From contig NC_081405.1 in assembly GCF_030272615.1 (NCBI RefSeq), positions 22,050,047 to 22,114,046 of the forward strand: DNA of 64,000 bases, in the 5' to 3' direction. This document shows positions 54,590 through 64,000 of this stretch, one piece after another. This stretch comes from Cryptomeria japonica (lineage: Eukaryota > Streptophyta > Pinopsida > Cupressales > Cupressaceae). The position numbers and the translations under genes were made by a program. The notes below the pieces were generated by a model. The model worked only from the letters and a program-made list of their open reading frames with translations, searched no databases and had not been told where the DNA came from. Each line of letters starts with the position of its first letter. The first letter of the stretch is position 1.

Positions 54590-54990
54590 AGGATTTACAA
54601 CATGGTTAGAGTTAGGGTTAGAATTATTGTTAGACTTGTAACTTGGGATTATGGTTAGGAATATGGTTATGGTTATGGTTAGGGTTAGGGTTAGGGTTAG
54701 GGTTAGGGTTAGGATTTACTTTATGGTTGAGGTTAGGCTTAGATGATTAGGATTAGGGTTAGTTTTATGATTAAGCTTAGGATTTAGGGTTATGGCTTGG
54801 ATTATGGCTAGGGTTAGTGTTGATGTCATGGTTAGGGTTAGGGTTAGGAATTAAGATGAAGAAGCATTAATCCATTATAGATTTTTCTTTTCAATAATTT
54901 ATTTTCTGACATAATTATGTAGATATCAATTATATTTCTACCATTTTAGGATCTCCAAAGATTAATAAGATTCATTCCAAACCTCCAGGA
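54590..54990 (+). repeat. TTAGGG-rich repeat, copy 1
   Basis: Degenerate GGTTAG/GGTTAT units with a perfect run of TTAGGG at about 54680-54711. The unit ends with GATTAATAAGATTCATTCC near 54959-54978. The region from about 54710 is repeated at 55010-55290. Confidence 0.85.
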
Positions 54991-54999
54991 AGGAATATG

Positions 55000-55295
55000 G
55001 TTAAGGTTAGGGTTAGGATTTACATTATGGTTGAGGTTAGGCTTAGAGGATTAGGGTTAGGGTTAGTTTTATGATTAAGCTTAGGATTTAGGGTTATGGT
55101 TAGGATTATGGCTAGGGTTAGTGTCGATGTCCTGGTTAGGGTTAGGGTTAAGAATTAAGATGAAGAAGTATTAATCCATTATAGATTGCTCTTTTCAATC
55201 ATTTATTTTCTAACATAATTATGTAGATATCAATTATATTTCTATTATTTTAGGATCTTCAAAGATTAATAAGATTCATTCCAAACCCTAAAAGA
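55000..55295 (+). repeat. TTAGGG-rich repeat, copy 2
   Basis: A near copy of the second part of copy 1 (GGTTGAGGTTAGGCTTAGA and TTATGATTAAGCTTAGGATT to GATTAATAAGATTCATTCC), so the core has a roughly 300-bp tandem duplication. Confidence 0.85.
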
Positions 55296-55299
55296 ATCT

Positions 55300-55915
55300 T
55301 CCTCATAAATAAAAATTAATTAATAAATAATATAATCTTTATTAAAAAAAATTAATAAAGAATAATATAAAAAAAGGATAAAAATCATTTATTTGTATTG
55401 TATTCATAATCTTTTCAATAAAAATTATAATGATAAAGAATAATTAATAAAGAATAATAATAAAAAAATGATATCATTTATTTTAATTTAGAATAATTTA
55501 TAATTATTTTAATTATTATAATTTTATATTTATATATTTTAAGATAATAAGTTACCACAAATTAAAATAAATTTATGACAAGTTAAAATAATTTTTAAAT
55601 TTAAAAAAAAATCAATAGCATTGTTATAATTTAATATTTAATATATTTTAAGATAATAAGTTATGACAAGTTAAAATAATTTTATTATTTCAAAAAAATA
55701 ATAAATTTATATTTAAAATTTTTAACATCTTTAGTTTATTAAAAACAAACTAAAGTAATTTTTAAAATTTCAACCCTAAAAAAATCTCCTAAACAAAATT
55801 TGTTTTCCTTTATTAAATAATTTTATGATTTATATCTTTTAAAAAAATTTATAAAAAAAATTTACACATATCTTTAAATTATTTGGATTATATTATTATT
55901 ATTTACAATTTTACT
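55300..55915. other. AT-rich interior of T1
   Basis: Extremely AT-rich (AATAA/TTAAAATAATTT runs), with no gene. It includes short repeats of AAGATAATAAGTTA near 55540 and 55650. Confidence 0.6.
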
Positions 55916-56156
55916 ATAAAAGATACAAGTTAGAATGAAAATGACCTGAAAAAAAAAATTCCAAAAGAACAAAAACAAAGAATTTAATTTGTTTTACGGG
56001 GAAAGAGAGGCTGAACGGACTGTAGGGACAAACTGACTACAAGTACTGATGTGACATGCCTGAAAGAAAGAGCCACCACATCCAATCAAACTGTACACAT
56101 GGTTGGGAGGCATGGAGAAGACATGGCATGGGGCTGGCCATTTTGTTCATTGCGTC

Positions 56157-56267
56157 ATCAGATTTGTAGGCTCCCTTACTATAACTAAGAAATCTATAAT
56201 AAAGGATGGACTTTATAGGAAATTATTGTAAGGTGGGAAAGGTTGTGAAAACAGTTTCTTACATCAA
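56157..56267. repeat. Right copy of about 112-bp direct duplication
   Basis: 111 bp matching 54230-54341, starting at the right end of T1 and ending TTCTTACATCAA before unique sequence. Confidence 0.93.
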
Positions 56268-56917
56268 ATTTTGAGATCAGAATACCTAATTCTTTCAAAT
56301 CTAAAGTTTGAAATTTTTTCAGTAGTTCAATAGATTAATCTATACACTTGTAAAACAAGCTTTTAAAAAAGTATCTACCAACATACATTACATAATCTAA
56401 ATTTAAAAGCATTTTAGAAGAGCTTTAGTATGTGAAAATTCATCATACAAACTAATATCTCAAATCTTCAATTTATAGATAAATACAATATAAGATATTA
56501 CAAATGGTATTGTAAACCAAATTCTAATACCATGGGCCAAAACTAGATACAAAGAATAGCCATGCAAATTCAAAAATAGCTTATCAAAGTGGAGACGAAA
56601 ATGTTCACGCATGTCACATATATGAAACCTCCAATAATAGTATGTAATTTCCACCTTATAATAAATTTATCATAGATGTTGATTATCACATCTAAAGTAA
56701 TCTCCCTTATTTTTAGCTCTTACACTTGCCATATGATTTGTTATAAAATCTTCAAAAATAGGTCTTTCATATAAGACTAGTAAACATATATCTTTGGACA
56801 ACTAATCACTCATTTTTTAGTGCATTAGTATGTGGTAAAAGTATCAACTCAAAGTTTCAAACTCCACCCAAAGTTTCAAACTCCATTTTGACTGAGAACA
56901 AATATTTAGTAATATAA
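56268..56917. other. Unassigned interval
   Basis: AT-rich, with no supported gene, repeat pair or RNA. Confidence 0.5.
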
Positions 56918-56922
56918 ATATT

Positions 56923-57399
56923 TGTTGGTGTAATTAATTATTCATGCTGGATAAATTATTACACCTTACTTAAGTTTACTTAGGAAATGCATTTCATAGT
57001 AGTTTGGGTATGAGACACTTGGGTGTTTGTGCCACATTGGGATAGTGGGTGTAGGAGAATTTCCATCTTTTATACTACTTTATCATATCCACTTATTGTG
57101 GAGTGATAATTCCACCTTCGGTGGGTGATCCACCTCATGTGGAATATTATATTGTTTCTCCTACCTACCACACCTATTTTCTACTTACGCTTGTTTCTTA
57201 TTGAGCCACATGTCATGTTTGTGTGCTCATATATCTATATAGCTCTGCCTATATAAGCAAGCTCATATTCATTGTATGTAACGATTGATGATCCAGTTGA
57301 TCAGTATTTTCATCTTGATAGAATATAGTTTATTCCTATCAATATTTTGTCTCTCTATTGTACTTTTCATTGAGCTCTTGATCTTGGCAAAATCTCACA
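56923..57399 (+). repeat. 5' LTR of D
   Basis: TGTTGGTGTAATTAATTATT to AAAATCTCACA. TATATAA is at 57250-57256. It is very similar to the 3' copy, which has a short extra segment near 61198. Confidence 0.95.
57250..57256 (+). promoter_or_regulatory. TATA box in D LTR
   Basis: TATATAA in GCCTATATAAGCA, conserved at the matching place in the 3' LTR near 61390. Confidence 0.6.
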
Positions 57400-57412
57400 T
57401 GGTATCAGAGCC
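57400..57412 (+). other. Primer binding site of D
   Basis: TGGTATCAGAGCC directly follows the LTR; initiator tRNA-Met type. Confidence 0.93.
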
Positions 57413-57651
57413 ATTAGAGCATCTTTGACTAGTCATTTTTGGAGGCTTCAATTTTTGGATCTGAGGAGGTGCTATTTTTGGGGGCATCATACAATGATTT
57501 GGACATCACGATTAAGTTCGGGAGGCTATTTCCATAAATTTTGACTATAAAGTCTGCCTATTTTGGTGAGAGAATTTTTTTTGCCAATTTTGCTATATTT
57601 GTACAAATTTCGGAAAAAAAAAAAGAGAAAATAAATAAATCAAAAGTTTTT

Positions 57652-57669
57652 GGGGGTCCGCAGACCCCC
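57652..57669 (+). other. GC hairpin in D leader
   Basis: GGGGGTC, CGCA, GACCCCC: a perfect 7-bp stem with a 4-base loop, in the leader 250 bases after the primer site. Confidence 0.85.
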
Positions 57670-57699
57670 CTGTACTTTGTCTGCACTTGCATGTGTTTT

Positions 57700-58260
57700 A
57701 GGCTTCGTATGTCTCGTCATCCGTGGTCTTCGCGCTGCCGCCCCGATTGTCCTGTCGGCCCTGTCGACCGCCCTACTCCCGCCATCAATGCTCACAAATC
57801 CTCATCCGTCGAACTCCCACCGGTGACTACTACTCCGACTTGGCCCCCGACTTCCGGTGCCGATTGCCCCCATGGTTTCTTCCAGCGCCGATCTTCGCTC
57901 CACCGACTGTCGGCCCCGACCCTTCCAATTGCCTCTGACCGCCACTTCCCACCACTCCGGCTACACCTGCTGGTCATATTCTACCGACCACTACCGGCAA
58001 CCTACAGACTCCTGGTGCTTGACTTCACCACCGGACTGTGTCCCGTGAGCGGCCTCCACCTGTGCCTCATGACCCCTCCACGTGGACATCCAATCACCAG
58101 GTGCCACGACATCATACGATCGCCACGTAGCTTGCATAGTCAGCCAGTTCGTATTGTACGGACACCGAATGGGCACGTAGGCGAAATGTTTTTGATGGGA
58201 AGACAGGCATCAAATTTAAGCCTGTCACTTGTTGACATCAGTGCCACATCAGCAGTATTT
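57700..58260 (+). other. GC-rich leader segment of D
   Basis: Its base composition differs sharply from the surrounding AT-rich DNA: many CCG, CCGAC and CCACCGG motifs. A 240-codon open frame (57541-58263) crosses it, and other frames are also long and open, which is expected of GC-rich DNA. The product is rich in Pro, Arg, Ser and His and shows no domain, so I treat the region as an untranslated leader or captured sequence. Confidence 0.5.
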
Positions 58261-58861
58261 TGAAATTTTTTAATTCCCTCTCATTGGGCTTCACAGTTTT
58301 GCAGTTCAACTTTGGAAGGCCATATCTTGCTCATTTTTGCTCCTTTTTTGGTGCAATTTCTTTTGAAATGGGCTATAATTTTGTGCTCTTCACAGTAGTG
58401 GATGAAGTTTTTGATTTTGATGGATGGATTTTTCAGAATTTGCAGATTCTCATGATTGAACCGATTTTGTAACTTCGAAGGCTTTGTTTGGGGTCATATG
58501 ACCTCCTTTTCAGGTGCCGTTTTTTTTTAAAGTGCATAATTTTTTGTATACTTTCATAATATGATATTATTTTGTAGTGATTTTGAGTATAAATTTTACT
58601 TTCATTATTTGGCCATTCTTGGCTTATTTGGTACTTGCATTTTGTTTGGATCTCAGTTTAGATCGCTTGTAGTTTTTGTTGAAGTCTCTTATAGCCTATT
58701 TGAGGAAGTTGTAAGATTGAAATCAGAAGTCCACCTTGCCTTGTTTTGCAAGGGGCCCATTGTATACACACTAAGTATAAAGTGCCAAATCACCATTTTG
58801 GGGGGGTGTCTTGTGTGATTGTGCCTCTCTCTATCTTTTTTTTTTTTTTCATTTTGGTGCT

Positions 58862-59490
58862 ATGGGTTCTCCTAAATTTCCACTTTTAACTCCTCATAAT
58901 TATGATTCATGGAAGATTAATTCTTGGAGTAAACTAATGGAAAAAGGACTCATTCATTATGTAAATGGAACTATTACAACACCACCTGATCCTAAGGCTG
59001 ATCCTAATGCTCAAATTGAATGGCTCACTAATAATTATATGGCACTTGGAACACTGAGAAAGTATGTATCAAATGACCTCATTTTTCACATTCATAAGTG
59101 TACTACAATTAAAGAGGCTTGGGATATTTATGAGAAATTATATGGTCAAGTTGATGAGATTAAGGGCTACAAGCTTGATAGTGAACTCACAACTTTGGAT
59201 CACAAGGATTTTGATACAATCCAAGATTATGTCACAAAAGAAAATGAGTTAAGAGAAAAGCTAAAGGATTGTGGAATTGACAAAAAGGATGCTCAATTGG
59301 TTTATAACTTGTTGGACCAGCTTCCTTTAGAGTATGCAGCCTTTGTATCTAGCTTTCACACCCATCGGTTAGCTCAAGTTTCCTCTTACACTTCTCCCTT
59401 ATTTGATTCATTCACAAAGATGTTGATACTTAAGCAATCTAAGTTGACCAAGATGGGGATTCTCAAATCTTCAAAGTCACAAGCTTGGTG
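58862..59490 (+). CDS. D gag
   Basis: From ATG 58862 (MGSPKFPLLTPHNYDSWKIN), a copia gag of the UBN2 type: YMALGTLRKYVSND, CTTIKEAWDIYEKLYGQ, LREKLKDCGIDKKDAQLVYN, LDQLPLEYAAFVSSF. The ORF stays open upstream to 58811 but the ATG at 58862 fits the family start. A frameshift near 59485 moves the continuation to a different frame. It binds element RNA and forms the particle in related elements. Confidence 0.85.
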
Positions 59491-60153
59491 GCTAACAAAG
59501 GGAATCAAAGCAATCAAGGAAAAGGCAAGAATAAAAACCAACCTAAGTCAAAACCACAACAAGATGGAGCACAATCCTCCTCTCCACAACAAGGTGATTG
59601 TACATTCTCACCTAAGAGGAAATCTTATAAGGACAATTTTTTTTGTGGCTATTGCAAGAAGTCAAGACATGATGAACATCATTGTTACAAGAAGGATATT
59701 GATGAGTTGAAGAATCTTTTTGAGAAGAACAAAATCAACCTACCTTCTAGAATTTCTACATCGACTTCTTCCAAGGATAAGGATAAAGGAAAGGATTTCT
59801 ATTTTGGGAAAGATAAAGGAAAGGGACAAGCTCTTTGTGCTACTACAAGTCATGATTCAGGGAGATGGATTCTAGATTCAGAGGCCTCTCATCATATGGC
59901 ATCTTCGTAGTCTATGTTTTCTACATTTGAGCCTTGCCACATGCTGCAAATTTTGATGGGAAATCATACATACATGGATGTGATTGGGAAAGGATCTATT
60001 GCCATTTGGGATAACTCCTTCAATAATGTGTTGTGTGTACCCCATTTGATAAACAATCTTATTTCCATCTATCAAATCACACATGGGGCAACTAGGAAAA
60101 CTATGGAGTTCACACCTGATTCAGTTTTGCCTTCTTGTGATTCAGTGCAATAG
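59485..60153 (+). pseudogene. D gag C-terminus and protease
   Basis: It begins in the frame opened by the shift. A Lys/Gln-rich linker precedes a zinc knuckle CGYCKKSRHDEHHC (normal spacing, with Arg in the usual Gly position). Then follows the protease motif RWILDSEASHHMASS, where the usual D-S-G is D-S-E, and downstream GKGSIAIWDN and VLCVPHLINNLISIYQ. TAGs at 59908 and 60151 break it. The changed active-site Gly makes activity doubtful. Confidence 0.8.
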
Positions 60154-60843
60154 GATATTTTATGTCTTCTAGCTTCAGTTTCATGGGATGCCTACTTGAC
60201 AGACATTGTAGGTTTTTTTGTGGAGTCCTACATTGTAGATTTGGGAGACATCATTGATGAAATTCATCTTCTCTTTGATGAATATGAACCTTCTTCGATT
60301 GTTGTGAGGGATCACTCTAACCCTCTTGTGCATTCTCTACATGATCATTCTTTAGAGGTTGACATGATTGTTAATACTTTTGTACAAAAGTTGGAGGAGG
60401 TCTCTTTATGTTTAGAGGAGACATGTGAGTCTTTGGATATTGTTCTACATTCATCTCCACTAGATCTTGGAGTACCTTTTTCAGCAATGTGGAGCATTTT
60501 ACCACCTTTGGAGGGGGTATCTTTCAGCATTGACATGGGGACACTTGAGTAGTTTTCAAAGATTCCATTCATCATGAGTATTTTTCCTACATCTTCCCTT
60601 CATGATTGGGGAGACTTCATGGATACACCTTTGGTTTTGTTTCTTCGTAAGGGGAGGAATGTGGTTCAATGTTCATGGAGAAGTTTCTTCATTCATCTTC
60701 AAGCTTCTATCATTGGTACAGATTCTACATTGAGGAGGGGCTTCCTAGTCTCTCTTCTTCTTCTTCTTCTCTCATATGGGGGGACTTTTTCCTCACATGG
60801 GGTTTTGTTCCTCACATACTTCTATGAGAGTTCTCTTGTATAG
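60154..60843 (+). pseudogene. D third ORF, unknown product
   Basis: It continues in the protease frame for about 230 codons with one TAG at 60550. An acidic, hydrophobic segment (FFVESYIVDLGDIIDEIHLL, FVQKLEEVSLCLEETCESLD) is followed by a more hydrophobic C-terminal part with a Leu-rich run (LVSLLLLLLSYGG) that could be a membrane segment. It does not resemble copia integrase, which should follow protease. No family is recognised. Confidence 0.45.
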
Positions 60844-61049
60844 ATTGCATCTTTCTTTTGGGTGAGGGTTTTTTCCCATTGGGTTTTTCTCTCTTTCCCC
60901 GCTTTGTGAGAGATTTTATTGCATTAGTTTGCATGCATTTGCATTTGTACATGGGTACCTAACATGGCCTCATATCTGGGACCCATCTTGCATTGCTTAG
61001 TTGCATTGTAGACTTAAGTGCATTCCCCTAAGTTGCACTTAAGGGGGGG
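60844..61049 (+). other. D 3' region with polypurine tract
   Basis: A short non-coding tail. AAGGGGGGG at 61041-61049 lies next to the 3' LTR start TGCTGGTG. Confidence 0.85.
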
Positions 61050-61539
61050 TGCTGGTGTAATTAATTATTCATGTTGGATATTATTACACCTTACTTAAGT
61101 TTACTTAGGAAATGCATTTCATAGTAGTTTGGGTATGAGACACTTGGGTGTTTGTGCCACATTGGGATAGTGTGTGTAGGAGAATTTCCACCTTTTATGG
61201 TGTTGATCTTGTTACTACTTTATCATATCCACTTATTGTGGAGCGATAATTCCACCTTCGGTGGGTGATCCACCTCATGTGGAATATTATATTGTTTCTC
61301 CTACCCACCACACCTATTTCCTACCTACCCTTGTTTCTTATTGAGCCACATGTCATGTTTGTGTGCTCACATATCCATATAGCCTTGCCTATATAAGCAG
61401 GCTCATATTCAATGTATGTAACGATTGATGATCTAGTTGATCAGTATTTTCATTTTGATAGAATACAGTTTATTCCTATCAATATTTTATCTCTATATTG
61501 TACTTTTCATTGAGCTCTTTATCTTGGCAAAATCTCACA
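61050..61539 (+). repeat. 3' LTR of D
   Basis: A 490-bp copy of 56923-57399, ending AAAATCTCACA, then ATATT. Confidence 0.95.
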
Positions 61540-61544
61540 ATATT

Positions 61545-62296
61545 AAATAATTGGGAAGAGAATATTAAGTAATAAATAAATAAACTTAAGAATTTCTAAG
61601 GTTGTGACACCTTAATTTGCAAAAATAATAGGAACTATAAAACTAAAATAATATAAGCTCTCAATGGATCTTTGTGTTGAACATACATTGTCATTGATGT
61701 CAAATGGGTGTCAAAAGATGTAACAAAGGAGTCAAGTGATTGAGAGGAGCACACTATGAGGTCGAATCAACATGTAATTGTATAGCCACAACTATCATAA
61801 AATCTATGTTTGAGCATTTCAATTTCACAAGTAAAATGTCAAGTTGTAAGATCAATTGGCATATGATTGTAATATCATCTTGCATCCATTCTAGGTGTTG
61901 AAGGTGATCCAAAAGTGTTTTTGGTATGTTTCTAAGTTGTGTTCCTTAGACAACGTGTTTAGACTAGCAGTTTGTTATACTTTGCATGTCTATCTTGATT
62001 ATTTTGAATTGTGGTTTTGAAGGAGAGTATGCATACATTTGTTCTATCAAATTCTAGAGTTTGAAGAGAATTGACCTTTTTCAAATAGAGAGTTTAAAGT
62101 GACAAAGTGATCATTGTGCGTGTGGGTCAATTAGGTTGTTGTTTTGGTTTGATGTGCCAGAGCTTTGTAACATGTGCTCACTAGAGATACCATGTGGATG
62201 ACAATTGGGACTAGATAAGGCTACATTGGGCTATCCATAACATGTTATTTCTTCTAGAGTAACGTGTGATATGTTAGGCTCAATATGGAAAGCTAA
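61545..62296. other. Interval with possible LTR start
   Basis: No gene. TGTTGAACATACATTGTC at about 61676 resembles a copia LTR start and may be a truncated LTR, but no partner is in the window. GCTAA at 62292-62296 would be the left half of the N2 target duplication. Confidence 0.35.
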
Positions 62297-63421
62297 TGTA
62301 CTCAGAGGGGAGGGGTGACTCCAAAACCTTTCTTCAATAATAACCTTACTGTTATGCATAAACATAATAGTGTAGTAACATAAAATAAAGTTAAAACAAA
62401 TAGATAACAATCATACATGATTCACTCCATAACACATATATTTTGGTTATGCAGAAACTCTTGGTTAGAGAGAAAAACTGCGGTGGGGATGGCACCCACA
62501 ACTTCACTACTGCAATAATAAAGATTGCTCGATTAGAGCTACATTTAGCTATTTCTAATAGCTTACCCTATTAGGAGTAACAACATCTGTTAGATCTACC
62601 TTGCTAAAGGATTTTACAACATTAATTTGAATGTTGCACCTGGTTAGATGGTTTACAATTTATAGACTTGGTTAGAGTCTTTTACCTTGTTAAAGGTTTC
62701 TCTTTCAACTTCACAATATTACAATAAAATCATTACAAATATCTGCAACTTTACATCTGAAATGTTATAGCAGATTCTATGTGCTCAGAATAAGATTACC
62801 TTGCTTATAGCATACCTCGGTAACCCATATTGTAACTCGGTAAACCCTTTTGTTTACTCTGTTCTTCGACTGTTCTCTGATAACCTTCTCGATGACCTCT
62901 CTGTGTCTCTGTAATAGTCTTCCTTCATACATACATTCTTTTTACTCTCTTCCCATGCTGCATAAATAGATCTCTTAAAGCGGTGATCTAATTCATTGCT
63001 TCGATCTTACAAACAAGATTCCTCGAATGAATAACTAAACAAAATATTTCATTGGTTAGATTGACCTTGCAATCATACACAATCTTCTAGTGCAATTTCC
63101 AATGTAATAATGGTTAGATGTGCCTTGATCTTGTAACACATTTTCATGTGCATGTCTAGGTTCAATGTATCTGGTAACACATTTCACTCAGTGAATATCA
63201 ACTCGGTGTGTTAACTTTACTGCTCGGTAGCCATAAAAAGATACTTGGTAAACAGCTCGGTGAATACTGCGTTTTGTGATTGCTTTCTTCTGTAACTGAC
63301 TAGATTATTCATACCGACTTCTCTGTGTGTACCGACTGCATGATTCGGTAATGCTAACCGACTAGAATATATAGTATGACTTTGAATATAAAAACTAATG
63401 GCAATTTGATAAGTAGTAACA
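62297..63421 (-). repeat. 3' LTR of element N2 (minus strand)
   Basis: In plus view TGTACTCAGAGGGG to AGTAGTAACA, about 1125 bp. It has a G-rich U5-like motif GAGGGGAGGGGTGACTCC at its left, as in N1, and is followed by ATCTCCCCTTTTGACA, a polypurine tract on the minus strand. The 5' LTR is beyond the window, so the limits rest on the TG/CA ends and the tract. Many CTCGGTA motifs occur inside. Confidence 0.65.
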
Positions 63422-63786
63422 ATCTCCCCTTTTGACATTAGTTGAGATGTTTGACAAAAACTACTTTCAAAGTCATAACTCAAAAATCTATATACTTTAC
63501 AAAATTACTACACTTGACAATATATACAATAGTCAATGAAATAGTATATGCAGATATACTCCCCTTATCATTATTCTGTACATAACTCTGAATTTTGCAT
63601 GCTCGGTTCTATTTTGTTCTTGTGTGCTCTGCTTGCTCTGTATATTCTGCTCGACATACACCCCTTGTATACAATACTCAAAACTGTGCCACTCTCCAAA
63701 TATAGTATTACTCCCCCTTTGTCTGGTATTACTCCCCCTATGTAGTATTATAATATTACTCCCCCTTTTTGACAAACATCAAAAAC
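63422..63786 (-). other. N2 polypurine tract region
   Basis: The minus strand has AAAAGGGGAGAT next to the LTR and further AAGGGGGAGTA-like tracts near 63557, 63709, 63729 and 63757. No coding region is seen. Confidence 0.65.
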
Positions 63787-64000
63787 TTAATTTCCATCTG
63801 GGGGTGGTAACTGATCAAAAATAGATTTATACTTGTTTCGAGCATCGGTGAGGGCAACTGAGAGTGAATCCTTTACACTTTCCATTAATGAATTTTGTGC
63901 TTGAATATAAGCTAATAGTGATATTAAGCCATCAAGAGTGCTTCCCTCTTGTGTAGTTGATAGGCATGTAGCTCTATTGATTTTTTCCTGTACTGATGAG
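63787..64000 (-). CDS. N2 ORF, C-terminal end (partial)
   Basis: Open on the minus strand from the window edge to TAA at 63787, 71 codons with no stop. The visible part is helical (STLDGLISLLAYIQAQNSLM, DSLSVALTDARNKYKSIFDQ) and ends LPPPDGN. It sits where N1 has the C-terminal block of ORF2, and both are Leu/Ile/Ser/Asp-rich helical sequences, but I see no direct alignment. It does not look like an RNase H C-terminus. Confidence 0.45.
   Translation of the reverse strand, partial: SSVQEKINRATCLSTTQEGSTLDGLISLLAYIQAQNSLMESVKDSLSVALTDARNKYKSIFDQLPPPDGN

Larger units (their letters stand above)
54342..56156. mobile_element. Inverted-repeat (foldback) element T1 with TTAGGG-rich core
   Basis: Terminal inverted arms of about 235 bp lie at roughly 54339-54577 and 55917-56153. 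The outer end reads CAATGGACAAAATGGCC on the left; the reverse complement of the right end reads CAATGAACAAAATGGCC. The interior holds two TTAGGG-rich repeats and an AT-rich stretch. No transposase is seen, so it is non-autonomous. The flanks are a 112-bp direct repeat rather than a short duplication. Confidence 0.75.
56923..61539 (+). mobile_element. Non-autonomous copia element D (gag-protease only)
   Basis: A 4.6-kb element with LTRs of 477 and 490 bp and TSD ATATT at 56918-56922 and 61540-61544. It has a Met primer site, a 1.4-kb leader, gag, a protease-like segment, an unknown ORF and a polypurine tract. No integrase, RT or RNase H motifs are present between protease and the 3' LTR. It needs enzymes in trans. 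Confidence 0.92.

Noticed and set aside
54590-55160. A true chromosome end
   Set aside because: The TTAGGG units are degenerate and internal, with ordinary sequence and an inverted-repeat partner on both sides.
57541-58263. A 240-codon ORF as a protein gene
   Set aside because: It lies in a GC-rich leader where several frames are open, it has no domain, and the composition is explained by base bias.

Overview
The window is repeat-dominated nuclear DNA from a land plant. The evidence is a plant-specific SPIRAL1-family gene with a GT-AG intron, plus many Ty1/copia and Ty3/gypsy LTR retrotransposons primed by initiator tRNA-Met. Dense nesting of old elements fits a large genome such as a gymnosperm, but that is a guess; no species marker is visible.

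About 1-50,100 is one nested stack. The oldest layer is a decayed Ty3/gypsy element (H) on the minus strand. Its pieces are RT at 1-153, protease and zinc knuckle at 6,766-7,770, gag at 40,830-41,510, gag N-terminus at 49,130-49,345 and a probable 5' LTR at 49,346-50,142. Three insertions split it, each with a 5-bp target-site duplication (TSD): a non-autonomous LTR element N1 (154-6,760, ATCAT); copia element A (7,771-40,829, CTTCC); and solo LTR S2 (41,511-49,129, AAACC). S2 contains the fairly intact copia element C (41,939-48,656, AGGAA). Copia A contains a 2.6-kb solo LTR S1 (12,545-15,167, CAAAG) and a 23-kb Tat/Ogre-like gypsy element G (15,694-38,798, ATTTG). G contains copia B (26,774-34,359, ATTTT) inside its integrase gene. 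Across the junctions the interrupted reading frames rejoin, so the order of insertion is readable.

About 50,100-56,900 is gene-bearing but also invaded. It holds a decayed plus-strand gypsy integrase, a 230-bp foldback hairpin, a two-exon SPIRAL1-like gene on the minus strand (53,207-53,712), an unidentified 87-residue open segment, and a 1.8-kb element with about 235-bp inverted repeats and TTAGGG-rich inner repeats. That last element is flanked by an unusual direct duplication of about 112 bp.

About 56,900-64,000 holds a second non-autonomous LTR element, D (56,923-61,539, TSD ATATT). It has gag and protease but no integrase or RT, an additional unknown ORF, and a long GC-rich leader. At the right edge is the 3' end of an element N2 (62,297 onward) that resembles N1 in layout.

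The best candidate for something undescribed is N1, with N2 as a possible relative. It carries the same primer site, U5 motif and polypurine tract as the Sirevirus-like copia elements beside it, but encodes none of their enzymes. It carries a coiled-coil protein with four CCHC zinc knuckles and a second protein of about 1,060 codons with a globular N-terminus and a coiled-coil C-terminus. No CRISPR array, rRNA gene or tRNA gene was seen.
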